A stretch of 13,375 nucleotides of DNA. Origin: CAWELS01 sp964468205. Lineage in GTDB: Bacteria; Acidobacteriota; Terriglobia; Bryobacterales; Bryobacteraceae. The notes under the pieces are model-generated. The model did no database searches and had not been told where the DNA came from. It worked only from the letters and a program-made list of their open reading frames with translations. The first letter of the stretch is position 1, and each line of letters begins with the position of its first letter. Positions 6,807-13,342 of this stretch are shown in pieces. The stretch spans positions 1 to 13,375 of the forward strand of contig CAYXVG010000107.1 of NCBI GenBank assembly GCA_964468205.1, given 5' to 3'. Both the position numbers and the translations under genes were made by a program.

Positions 6807-7157
6807 ATGGATCGGCGACGCGAACCACGCTTCACCTCGAACCGGCCGGTAGCGGTACGCCTGCTGGGCGATAACCCGCTGACGCTGACTGGCACAATCA
6901 GCAACGTGTCCGGCCGGGGCATGCGGATACTGCTGGACCGGAAGGTTCCGGTCGACACCGCGATGCGCATCGATGTGGACGGATCGATCGTATTGGCCGA
7001 GGTCTGCTATTCGGAACCAGACAACGGCGCCTATGCAACCGGGCTGGTGCTCGATCAAGTCCTTGTGGAAACGCCGGGGCTCTGGTCATTGCATCACGCT
7101 CTGCGAACCAGTCATGAACCTGTCGAGAAGGGCGCTACAAGGGAAACCTCCGGCTGA
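6807..7157 (+). CDS. PilZ domain protein (putative cyclic-di-GMP receptor)
   Basis: Single-domain cytoplasmic protein of 116 aa. It has both cyclic-di-GMP-binding motifs of the PilZ family: R4-R-E-P-R8 (RxxxR) at the N-terminus and N33-V-S-G-R-G38 ((D/N)xSxxG). Beta-barrel strands run to about residue 88 (YATGLVLDQV at 76-85). The last 20 residues are polar and probably disordered. The ATG at 6807 is right before the RxxxR motif, as is usual; the frame is open further upstream to 6369, but that part overlaps the GGDEF-like gene and carries no domain. No clear SD. It lies 50 bp after the degenerate GGDEF gene. Targets such as motility or exopolysaccharide export are not shown by the sequence. 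Confidence 0.85.
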   Translation: MDRRREPRFTSNRPVAVRLLGDNPLTLTGTISNVSGRGMRILLDRKVPVDTAMRIDVDGSIVLAEVCYSEPDNGAYATGLVLDQVLVETPGLWSLHHALRTSHEPVEKGATRETSG

Positions 7158-7198
7158 CGAGGTTACCGCAAGCGAGACCTGAACGGCCGCGCGCATGT

Positions 7199-7204
7199 TA
7201 TCCT
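7199..7204 (+). promoter_or_regulatory. Candidate -10 hexamer for leaderless start of the rmlD-like gene
   Basis: TATCCT lies exactly 9 nt before the ATG at 7214 and there is no Shine-Dalgarno in between. Transcription from it would begin at or a few bases before the start codon. No convincing -35 box was found. Confidence 0.3.
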
Positions 7205-7213
7205 TTCCGGTTG

Positions 7214-8077
7214 ATGGCTAGGAAAGCGGTAGTCTTCGGCAGCGGCGGACAGCTCGGCACGGAACTGGTGAGAGAACTCAAGATCCGCGGATATACGGTC
7301 TCCGCATTCGAGCGGAAACAGGTCGATATCACCGACCCCGGGCAAGTAGAGAAGAGCATTGCCACGGCGGCCCCGGAGGTGGTGCTGAACGCGGCTGCGT
7401 ATAACCAGGTTGACATTGCCGAGAGCGAACCTCGGGCTGCCTTCCTGGTAAACGCGCTGGCGGTCCGCAATCTCGCGATTGCCTGCCGGCAGAGCGACGC
7501 CCGATTCGTCCACTTCTCCACCGATTACGTCTTTGATGGGAAAGCTGGCCGGCCGTATGGGGAAGACGATCTAACCCGTCCACTCGGAGCCTACGCTGTC
7601 TCCAAGCTAGCCGGGGAACTTTACGCCCGGGCCTATCTCGACGATCCGCTGGTGATCCGGACCTCGGGAGTGTTTGGACCCGCCGGCCGGCACACGAACC
7701 GCGGCAACTTCATCGAACTTATGCTGCGGCTGGCCGCGGAACGCAAACCCATCCGGGTGGTCGAAGATCACGTTGCGTCCCCCACCTACGCTCCGGCTCT
7801 GGCCGCCCGGACCGCCGATCTGCTCGAGAAAGGCGCCGGCGGAATCCTTCACATCGGAGGCGGAGCCCCCATTTCCTGGTACGACTATGCGCGCATGATC
7901 TTCCGGCTCGCCGGCCTCAGTCCGGAGTTTCACGCCACCAACGAGCGGGAATACCGCACAGCGGCGCAGCGGCCGAAATACTCGGCCCTCTCAAATTCGA
8001 AGATGGAGTCGCTGGGAGTGAAGCCGATGCCGCCGCTCGAAGAGGCGGTCTCAAAATATCTCAGCAATCGTGGCTGA
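7214..8077 (+). CDS. rmlD: dTDP-4-dehydrorhamnose reductase (RmlD/RfbD family)
   Basis: NADPH-dependent reductase of the extended SDR family, catalysing the last step of dTDP-L-rhamnose synthesis (dTDP-4-dehydro-L-rhamnose to dTDP-L-rhamnose). 287 aa, the normal size. Seen: the nucleotide-binding FGSGGQLG (8-15), VLNAAAYNQVDIAE (57-70), STDYVFDG (102-109), the catalytic Y127-x-x-x-K131 (GAYAVSKLAGE), VASPTYAP (187-194) and the C-terminal RPKYSALSNSK (253-263), all diagnostic for RmlD. The ATG at 7214 was chosen; an in-frame TTG at 7211 is also possible. No SD. No rmlA, rmlB or rmlC is in the window, so this copy stands outside an rml cluster and may serve a different nucleotide sugar. It converges on the VWFA gene with 14 bp between stops. 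Confidence 0.92.
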   Translation: MARKAVVFGSGGQLGTELVRELKIRGYTVSAFERKQVDITDPGQVEKSIATAAPEVVLNAAAYNQVDIAESEPRAAFLVNALAVRNLAIACRQSDARFVHFSTDYVFDGKAGRPYGEDDLTRPLGAYAVSKLAGELYARAYLDDPLVIRTSGVFGPAGRHTNRGNFIELMLRLAAERKPIRVVEDHVASPTYAPALAARTADLLEKGAGGILHIGGGAPISWYDYARMIFRLAGLSPEFHATNEREYRTAAQRPKYSALSNSKMESLGVKPMPPLEEAVSKYLSNRG

Positions 8078-8091
8078 GCGCCCGCGGTCGA

Positions 8092-9099
8092 TTATCTGCC
8101 GGGCTTGCTCGCGTAGTAGCCCCGGCGGGCCTGGACTTTCATCCCTTTCCCAGTGGTCTTGATTTTGATACGGCGGAAGGATCCGTCCTTTTCCGCGTTC
8201 GTCGGATAGTAGCCCAGTGAATACTGGCTGCGCATCTCCTCCTGGATCTGGGCGAAGATATCCTCGAGCCTGCTCTTCCGCGACACCTCGAAGATGCTGC
8301 CGCCGGTCTCCTGCGAGATCTGCTTCATCACGCCGAAGCCGTTGCGGTATTGCTGGTAGCGAGGATCGGCGTAGTAGACCGAATAGACGATGACGTCGCT
8401 CCGCTGGGCTGATTCGACCGCCCGGTCCTTGGAAATGGTACTCCCGTAATCCACCCCGTCGGTGATTACCACCATCACCTTCCGCCCGACCTCCCTCTTG
8501 AGCATTTCATCGGCGGAGAGGAAGATAGCGTCGTAGAGTACTGTGCCCTTCTGGTTGGAGGTCGGGATGGGGCCGGGCATGACGCCCGCCACTCCGCCCC
8601 GCAACCGCAGGTCGTCCAGGGCTTCGCGCAGCAATTGCGGCGAGGCGGTGAGATCCTGCATCAACTCCACGTCCACACCAAAGCTGATGAGGAAGGCGAG
8701 GTCCTTCTCAGTAAGAACCTCGGAGAAGAACTTGTACCCGGCATGCTTCTCCACCTCGATCAACTGCTCCTGGCTGCGGCTCACGTCAATGAGCAGTCCG
8801 ATGGTGAGCGGAAGATCCGTCTCCTGGGCGAAATAGCGGATCTCCTGTTCGACGCCGTCCTCCTCGATAACGAAATCTTCCTTAGTCAGATCGGGAACCA
8901 GTCGGCCGCGCTTGTCGCGCACCGAAAACAGGATGTTGACGACATCCACGTCGACCCGGATGGTCGGCATCTCATTGACGTCGGCCGTGAACACGGGGCG
9001 TTCGCCGGCTTGCACGGGTTCCGCCTGCTGAGCGGGCTGTTGCCCAAACGCCGATAAGCCCAGCCAGAGTGCAAGAACTGCAGGGATGAGAAATCTCAT
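8092..9099 (-). CDS. Secreted VWFA-domain protein, acidobacterial type
   Basis: Exported protein of 335 aa; signal peptide 1-19 (LSAFG-QQ). Residues about 46-95 form the short beta-rich lead-in typical of the acidobacterial VWFA-related family (VNILFSVRDKRGRLVPDLTKEDFVIEEDGVEQEI). The VWFA domain runs from about 98 to 290, with an intact metal-ion-dependent adhesion site: D105-V-S107-R-S109, T186 and D214 (VVITDGVD). The end carries SQYSLGYYPTN and KVQARRGYYA, also typical of the family. The role is likely protein or ligand binding in the envelope; partners are unknown. The start at 9099 places the signal peptide at the N-terminus; a start at 9159 would put 20 charged residues before it and is unlikely. 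A perfect inverted repeat sits 10 bp upstream. Divergent from the DNA glycosylase gene. Confidence 0.93.
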   Translation of the reverse strand: MRFLIPAVLALWLGLSAFGQQPAQQAEPVQAGERPVFTADVNEMPTIRVDVDVVNILFSVRDKRGRLVPDLTKEDFVIEEDGVEQEIRYFAQETDLPLTIGLLIDVSRSQEQLIEVEKHAGYKFFSEVLTEKDLAFLISFGVDVELMQDLTASPQLLREALDDLRLRGGVAGVMPGPIPTSNQKGTVLYDAIFLSADEMLKREVGRKVMVVITDGVDYGSTISKDRAVESAQRSDVIVYSVYYADPRYQQYRNGFGVMKQISQETGGSIFEVSRKSRLEDIFAQIQEEMRSQYSLGYYPTNAEKDGSFRRIKIKTTGKGMKVQARRGYYASKPGR

Positions 9100-9108
9100 G
9101 TCTTTACA

Positions 9109-9123
9109 GTGCATTGGATGCAC
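9109..9123. promoter_or_regulatory. Perfect 15-bp inverted repeat upstream of the VWFA gene
   Basis: GTGCAT-TGG-ATGCAC is a perfect 6-3-6 dyad whose inner edge is 10 bp upstream of the VWFA ATG (9099, minus strand). It could be a repressor operator, or an RNA hairpin in the VWFA leader that affects ribosome access. No known operator was recognised. Confidence 0.4.
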
Positions 9124-9161
9124 GAGCGTCCCATCCTGTTTCTGTCTTCTCCGGGACACCC

Positions 9162-9176
9162 GGGGGGGCGGGGGGG
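9162..9176 (+). other. G7-C-G7 tract, potential G-quadruplex
   Basis: Seven G, one C, seven G on the plus strand. Each run can supply two GGG tracts with single-base loops, so a very compact intramolecular quadruplex (G3-N1-G3-N1-G3-N1-G3) is possible. It lies in the divergent region between the VWFA and DNA glycosylase genes, about 24 bp before a TACAAT hexamer. Such runs are also prone to slippage and sequencing error. Confidence 0.7.
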
Positions 9177-9199
9177 TTCGTTTCCAGATCCGATGATTC

Positions 9200-9205
9200 T
9201 ACAAT
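9200..9205 (+). promoter_or_regulatory. Candidate -10 element for the DNA glycosylase gene
   Basis: TACAAT matches the TATAAT consensus at five of six positions. It would give a transcription start near 9212 and a leader of about 44 nt to the ATG at 9256. The -35 position (around 9177-9182, TTCGTT) is poor and directly abuts the G-rich tract. Confidence 0.35.
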
Positions 9206-9255
9206 GGCATCAAGCGAAGGGGCAGGCGGCTAAGATCGTGCCCTGGATTCCCGTC

Positions 9256-9876
9256 ATGAAAAGAGCCTTGAGTCACTTGCGGCGGTCAGACCCCGTGATG
9301 GAGCGCATCATAAGCGAGGTGGGGCCGTACAACATCGAGTACAGCCCGGCTGAATTCTCAACCATCGTGCGCTGTATCGTGTACCAGCAACTGAGCGGCA
9401 AGGCCGCCCTCAAGATTTACCAGCGGCTGGAAGGGGCTGTGAACGTGGCCGGCGTGACGCCCGAGTCCGTGCTCCGGCTCGCACCGGAGCGGATGCGCGA
9501 GTTCGGCCTTTCCCGCCAGAAGATTGACTACATACGGGATTTCGCTTCCGGATGCGTCTCCGGAGAGCTGGACCTGGCGAGCCTGCGCGACCTTCCCGAC
9601 GACGCGGTAATGCGGGTCTTGACGGCGCGCCGGGGCATCGGTCCCTGGACAGGGCAGATGTACCTGATCTTCGCCCTCCGGCGTCTGGACGTCCTGCCGG
9701 TGGGCGATCTTGGAATTCGCGTGGCCATGCAGCGCGCCTACACGCTTCCGGAACCGCCGAACGCTCCGGCGATGGAGAAGTTGGCCGCGGCCTGGCGGCC
9801 ATACGCGACGGTCGCCTGCTGGTATCTCTGGCGCAGCCTCGGCGACGGCGCCGGGCTCGATCCGGTGACCGGCTGA
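9256..9876 (+). CDS. DNA-3-methyladenine glycosylase II (AlkA-like, HhH-GPD superfamily)
   Basis: Base-excision repair enzyme that removes alkylated purines from DNA. 206 aa, corresponding to the compact HhH-GPD core without the extra N-terminal AlkA_N domain of the E. coli enzyme. Seen: IVYQQLSGKAA (41-51), typical of this family; the helix-hairpin-helix LTARRGIGPWTG (122-133); the catalytic aspartate D151 in LPVGDLGIR; and RPYATVACWYLWR (181-193), also a family hallmark. The ATG at 9256 is where conserved sequence begins. An in-frame GTG at 9238 with AGGCGG upstream is a close alternative; more distal starts would read through the G7-C-G7 tract and are unlikely. It is divergent from the VWFA gene and 34 bp before a sugar kinase. 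No Ada-type regulator is nearby. Confidence 0.9.
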   Translation: MKRALSHLRRSDPVMERIISEVGPYNIEYSPAEFSTIVRCIVYQQLSGKAALKIYQRLEGAVNVAGVTPESVLRLAPERMREFGLSRQKIDYIRDFASGCVSGELDLASLRDLPDDAVMRVLTARRGIGPWTGQMYLIFALRRLDVLPVGDLGIRVAMQRAYTLPEPPNAPAMEKLAAAWRPYATVACWYLWRSLGDGAGLDPVTG

Positions 9877-9901
9877 ACCGGACCTCGGCCTGGAGTAGAC
9901 T
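9873..9901 (+). promoter_or_regulatory. Candidate promoter of the PfkB-family kinase gene, leaderless
   Basis: CTGAAC (9873-9878, overlapping the glycosylase stop) and TAGACT (9896-9901) are separated by 17 bp. The -10 hexamer ends 9 nt before the GTG start at 9911 and there is no SD, so a transcript would begin at or near the start codon. Confidence 0.35.
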
Positions 9902-9910
9902 AAACGGGTT

Positions 9911-10783
9911 GTGAGAATTGTTGCGATCGGCGAGATCCTGTGGGACGTTTTCGAGAGCGGCGAGCACCTTGGCGGCGCCGTCTTCAATTTTGCGGCGCAT
10001 TGCTCCCAACTGGGGCACGATGTCACCTTCATCAGTGCCGTAGGTGAGGACGGCCGCGGGCGTCGCGCTTTGGAGACGGCGCGTTCGCTGGGCCTGAGCG
10101 ACCGCTATATCCGGACGGCCGCCGGCGTGTCCACTGGATACGTGACGGTTACCGTGGACGGCCTCGGCCAGCCGGCTTACGTCATCCACCGGCCGGCCGC
10201 CTATGATTTCGCCGAACTCACCGCTATGGATCTGACGGCTCTGGCCCGTTCAGATCCCGACTGGGTTTGCTACGGAACGTTGTATCAAATAGCGCAGCGG
10301 GGCAGAGTCCTCACGGGAGCGGTGTCGGAATCCTGTCCGGACGCCAGGCGCTTCTATGACGTCAACCTGCGGCGCGATTCGTACACCCCGGAACTGGTGC
10401 AGTCGCTGCTCGAGGCGTCCGACGTGGTGAAAATGAATGAGGACGAGATGAAAGATCTCGGCGAAATGCTCGGCCTTGCGGGCGGTTCCGTTGAGGATTT
10501 CTGCCGGTGCAACGCGGAGCGCTTCGGCTGGGAGGCCGTGTGCGTGACGCAGGGAGCGGCAGGGAGTTCGGTGCTGGCGGGCGGCGCCTTCGCCTCGGTT
10601 TCCGGCGTGACGGTGAAGGTTGCCGATACCGTCGGCGCCGGCGACGCCTATTCGGCGGCGTTTCTCCACGGGCTCGACGCCGGCTGGCCTCCCGAAGAGA
10701 TCGCGAGTTTCGCAAATCGATCCGGCGCTCTCGTGGCCAGCCGGGACGGCGCGGTTCCAAGATGGAGCGTCGAAGACCTTTGA
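9911..10783 (+). CDS. PfkB-family carbohydrate kinase (fructokinase-like)
   Basis: Ribokinase-fold sugar kinase of 290 aa that transfers phosphate from ATP to a sugar. N-terminal MRIVAIGEILWDVF, the sugar-site GGAVFNFAAH (21-30), DVNLRRDSY (150-158), VVKMNEDEM (172-180, the NxxE magnesium motif) and the C-terminal signature DTVGAGDAYSAAFL (239-252) with catalytic base D245 are all present. The GEILWD opening and GG-x-x-x-N-x-A block resemble fructokinases, but substrate cannot be fixed by sequence alone. GTG start at 9911 is forced by the position of the conserved N-terminus. It ends 34 bp before the convergent glycosidase gene, with no obvious terminator between. Confidence 0.9.
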   Translation: MRIVAIGEILWDVFESGEHLGGAVFNFAAHCSQLGHDVTFISAVGEDGRGRRALETARSLGLSDRYIRTAAGVSTGYVTVTVDGLGQPAYVIHRPAAYDFAELTAMDLTALARSDPDWVCYGTLYQIAQRGRVLTGAVSESCPDARRFYDVNLRRDSYTPELVQSLLEASDVVKMNEDEMKDLGEMLGLAGGSVEDFCRCNAERFGWEAVCVTQGAAGSSVLAGGAFASVSGVTVKVADTVGAGDAYSAAFLHGLDAGWPPEEIASFANRSGALVASRDGAVPRWSVEDL

Positions 10784-10817
10784 GCCATCGCTGAACCGCA
10801 GACCACCCCGCGAAGCC

Positions 10818-12926
10818 CTATTCCAGCACGACGATTTCGAAGTCGCGCAGCTCCGGGACCTCGATGAGCACCGATCCGTCGGCCGCGGTCCGCGCCGCCA
10901 CCGTTTCACCCGAACGCAGCAGGCGCGCCGAACGGACGCCAGCGCCGGAGCGGTACCGGATGGTGACACCACGCATTGGCGAGGGAGCATGGAAGGCGGT
11001 CCCCAACTGCCCGGAATGATTCGCCAAGCCGATCCATTCGAAGGAACCGTCAATCGCCTGCTGGTGCGCGACCTCCACCAGCGGGGAGGCGTCCAATTCC
11101 ACCGGCGGCCGGTATTCGAGGATATTCCGGACGGCGGCGGCGACCAGCGCAAGGTGGCCGTGGTGACTGCGGTGCTCGTACATCGCCCCCACTCCCCAGG
11201 GGAGGTAGGCGAAGCGGCCCTCGCCGTAATCGTTTACAATCAGGCCCGGGATTCGAGTCACATCGGTGTAGTAGCACTTCTCCGGCGGGCCGTACATGGC
11301 CTGCGGTATTAAGCCGAGATGGCTGCCGGCGCCGGATTCGGGCTGGAACTCCAGGAAGTCGGTCCACAGATAGAGGATATCGAGGTCATCGAATTCGCTG
11401 GGCCTGGCGAGAGCCGCTTTGTCTTCGGGAAAAACGCGGAGGTACATCCCGTGAGCCTTCTCGTGGACTTTGAACTCCGGACGCACCCCGGCCGAATTCA
11501 GGCGAAACCTCTCCATCGGATTTCCGATTTCGTCCCGTGTGGAAGTGGCCCCGGTGGCGAGCACCTTGCCGCCCGCTTTCACGTAGGCGTCGATCCGCTC
11601 GCAGGCGGCGTCGCTGAGCCTGGCAGCGCCGGCCAGCACCACGAGGTTGTAGTCTTCGAGGGGCCGGGGCGTGTCATCCGCGGCGACGCGCCGGGCCTCC
11701 ATCATGTCGAAGGTGAGGTGGTTGGCGGCGAGGATGCGCAGCAGCCCGCGAAATTCCTGGTTCGAGTCTCCTCTTACCAGCAGCAGATCGGCCGGGGAAC
11801 GGAGCTTCTGGAAATAGCGCTCGTTCCGCGCGTGGAAGTTATAAATATCTTTCACCACATGCAGCGCGGCGCGGTCGTCCTGGTTGTCGAGGCGTCCGAT
11901 CATGTAGAAGTCCAGGATGCCGCCCGAGAGTATATTTTCGATCAGCCGCATGCCGGTGAGGTGCGGCGAAACCGAGGAGTGGCGGAACGGAATATCGACG
12001 AAATGCACGGCGGTGTTTGCCACCTGCTTGCCGCGGTAGGAGCCGAGTCCGCGTTTGACGTTATCGGTCGAGTGATAATTGAAGGCCGGGCGCTCGTCCC
12101 AGATGTGAGAGCCGGACTCGCGGCGGATGAGGTCGACGCCGGCATCGGTGTAGGTGCAGATGGCGATGCCGGGGCGCTTCTCCTTAATGAAGTCGTGGAC
12201 CCGGTAGAACAGTTCGTCCGAGGTGACGCGCCGGAACTCCTGATACTGGCGGAAGACCGGATCATTGGAGTCCTCCTTCGTCGGGACATTCAGGCCGTTT
12301 GACCACTCGCGGAAGCGGCGCTTGCAGGCGTCGGATTGGCAGATGCCGTGATAGTTGCGGCTGTAGTCGCGCGTCTGGTAGCCGATCATATTGAAGAAGA
12401 TTCCGTCGAGCGGATACTTCCTGATCGCTTCACCGAGAATCTCGAACAGGTACTCCTGTTGGTAGCCGCCATTCACACAAGTGTGGACCTGGCCGTTGTA
12501 ATTCACTTCACCCCCCGCCACGGGACGGTAGAGCCACTCCGGTTTCCGGGCCGCGAACTGTTCGTTGATCTTCGAGAAATCGAAACGGCCGATGACGCGG
12601 ATGCCTTCCTCGTGCAAACGTTGGACCACCTCCCCGATCATGTCGAACTTGAGATTGGGGTTGCGATAGTGAAATTCAAGCTCCGTGGGATAGTTCGCGA
12701 CGATTCCGCCGACGTTGATGAGCACGGTGTTCGCACCATGCGCCTTCGCTTCGCGAACATAGACCTCGACGTCGAAATCGCGCGCGTCAATCTCGCGAAG
12801 GTTGGTTTGAATCAGCCGGACAGGTTCACTCAGCCACCATGGATCAGCCGCCGGCGCGGGGACGGCCAGCCCGGTGGAGAAGAGGAAAAGCATGAGGGCG
12901 GAAAGAGGTAATCTGAATCGCAACAT
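10818..12926 (-). CDS. Large secreted putative glycosidase (GHL6-like with GATase-like domain)
   Basis: Exported protein of 702 aa; signal peptide 1-27 (APAPAADP). Residues about 35-375 look like a TIM barrel of the hypothetical glycosyl hydrolase 6 type: RLIQTNLREIDARDF, GANTVLINVGGI, LHEEGIRVIGRFDFSK, HTCVNGGYQQEYLFEILGE and YPLDGIFFNMIGY. A cysteine pair C196-x4-C201 follows. Residues about 380-605 resemble a beta-galactosidase trimerisation/GATase-like domain (LLLVRGD, LEDYNLVVLAGAARLSD, VKAGGKVLATG, LPWGVGAMYE). The last 95 residues are beta-rich. The architecture fits secreted polysaccharide- or glycoside-active enzymes, but no catalytic pair can be named with confidence and the substrate is unknown. 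The start is certain: an in-frame TAG lies 12 bases upstream of the ATG. A TAGAAT hexamer ends 9 nt before it. Confidence 0.85.
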   Translation of the reverse strand: MLRFRLPLSALMLFLFSTGLAVPAPAADPWWLSEPVRLIQTNLREIDARDFDVEVYVREAKAHGANTVLINVGGIVANYPTELEFHYRNPNLKFDMIGEVVQRLHEEGIRVIGRFDFSKINEQFAARKPEWLYRPVAGGEVNYNGQVHTCVNGGYQQEYLFEILGEAIRKYPLDGIFFNMIGYQTRDYSRNYHGICQSDACKRRFREWSNGLNVPTKEDSNDPVFRQYQEFRRVTSDELFYRVHDFIKEKRPGIAICTYTDAGVDLIRRESGSHIWDERPAFNYHSTDNVKRGLGSYRGKQVANTAVHFVDIPFRHSSVSPHLTGMRLIENILSGGILDFYMIGRLDNQDDRAALHVVKDIYNFHARNERYFQKLRSPADLLLVRGDSNQEFRGLLRILAANHLTFDMMEARRVAADDTPRPLEDYNLVVLAGAARLSDAACERIDAYVKAGGKVLATGATSTRDEIGNPMERFRLNSAGVRPEFKVHEKAHGMYLRVFPEDKAALARPSEFDDLDILYLWTDFLEFQPESGAGSHLGLIPQAMYGPPEKCYYTDVTRIPGLIVNDYGEGRFAYLPWGVGAMYEHRSHHGHLALVAAAVRNILEYRPPVELDASPLVEVAHQQAIDGSFEWIGLANHSGQLGTAFHAPSPMRGVTIRYRSGAGVRSARLLRSGETVAARTAADGSVLIEVPELRDFEIVVLE

Positions 12927-12935
12927 GGCGAATAG

Positions 12936-12941
12936 ATTCTA
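12936..12941 (-). promoter_or_regulatory. Candidate -10 hexamer for the glycosidase gene, leaderless
   Basis: TAGAAT (minus strand) is separated by 9 nt from the ATG at 12926, with no SD between. The expected transcription start is at or just before the start codon. No good -35 box was found. Confidence 0.35.
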
Positions 12942-13094
12942 TCAAGAAGCGCTCGGGACGGCTGGTCTGGCCGGTTGGAGGCGAAGGAGAGGGAAGCGGT
13001 CTGTCCTAGCCCGCCGGGCGGCATGGGACTCTCCTCCAGTCTCGACGTTGCGTAATGCCCTGAGCGATTTGGCTCGTCTGCGGGAATTCGCGCT

Positions 13095-13241
13095 TCAGTG
13101 CGCCAGCCGGCAACTGCCGCAGCACTTCTCCGGATTCTTCCGGTAAATCGGACAAAGTCGCTTTTCTCGCTTGGCTTGCCCGGTTTTCGGCTTGCGTTTC
13201 TTGCCGCCAGCGGAGACGCTGGAAGCTCTTCGTGCAGCCAT
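13095..13241 (-). CDS. Small basic cysteine-containing protein (48 aa), unknown
   Basis: Predicted 48-residue protein. The start at 13241 has a good Shine-Dalgarno, AGGTGG (13249-13254 on the minus strand), with a 7-nt spacer. Residues 1-28 are rich in Lys, Arg, Ala and Ser (GGKKRKPKTGQAKREKR). The end contains C30-x9-C40-C41-x2-C44, a pattern that could bind zinc. It is not a ribosomal protein I recognise. The same frame is open further upstream to 13307 without a better start. It lies 168 bp before the secreted glycosidase on the same strand. A perfect dyad (13253-13266) overlaps its SD. The composition and SD argue for a real gene, but the short length leaves doubt. A nucleic-acid-binding role is a guess from charge. 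Confidence 0.45.
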   Translation of the reverse strand: MAARRASSVSAGGKKRKPKTGQAKREKRLCPIYRKNPEKCCGSCRLAH

Positions 13242-13252
13242 GGCGGTTCCAC

Positions 13253-13266
13253 CTGGAGCACTCCAG
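13253..13266. promoter_or_regulatory. Perfect dyad overlapping the SD of the small basic protein
   Basis: CTGGAG-CA-CTCCAG is a 6-2-6 inverted repeat. On the mRNA it could fold as a 5-bp stem with a 4-base loop whose foot overlaps the SD (13249-13254), or on DNA it could be an operator. Confidence 0.35.
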
Positions 13267-13342
13267 TTGCCAAATGAACAGGGCGGCTCGCCGTGCCGGT
13301 TGAACAACTGGTCCGCTAATCCGAAGTTCCCCCTGGCAATGC

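Noticed and set aside
7214..8077. Part of a dTDP-rhamnose or O-antigen cluster
   Set aside because: No rmlA, rmlB, rmlC or glycosyltransferase gene occurs in the window; the reductase stands alone here.
9100..9159. Longer N-terminus for the VWFA protein
   Set aside because: It would put a charged stretch before a clear signal peptide that begins at the ATG at 9099.
9109..9255. Longer N-terminus for the DNA glycosylase
   Set aside because: It would include residues encoded by the G7-C-G7 tract and precede the likely promoter at 9200; conserved sequence begins near 9256.
11319..12302. Plus-strand open frame of 327 codons inside the glycosidase gene
   Set aside because: Antisense shadow of the glycosidase frame, with no recognisable motif; the minus-strand product has coherent domains and a signal peptide.
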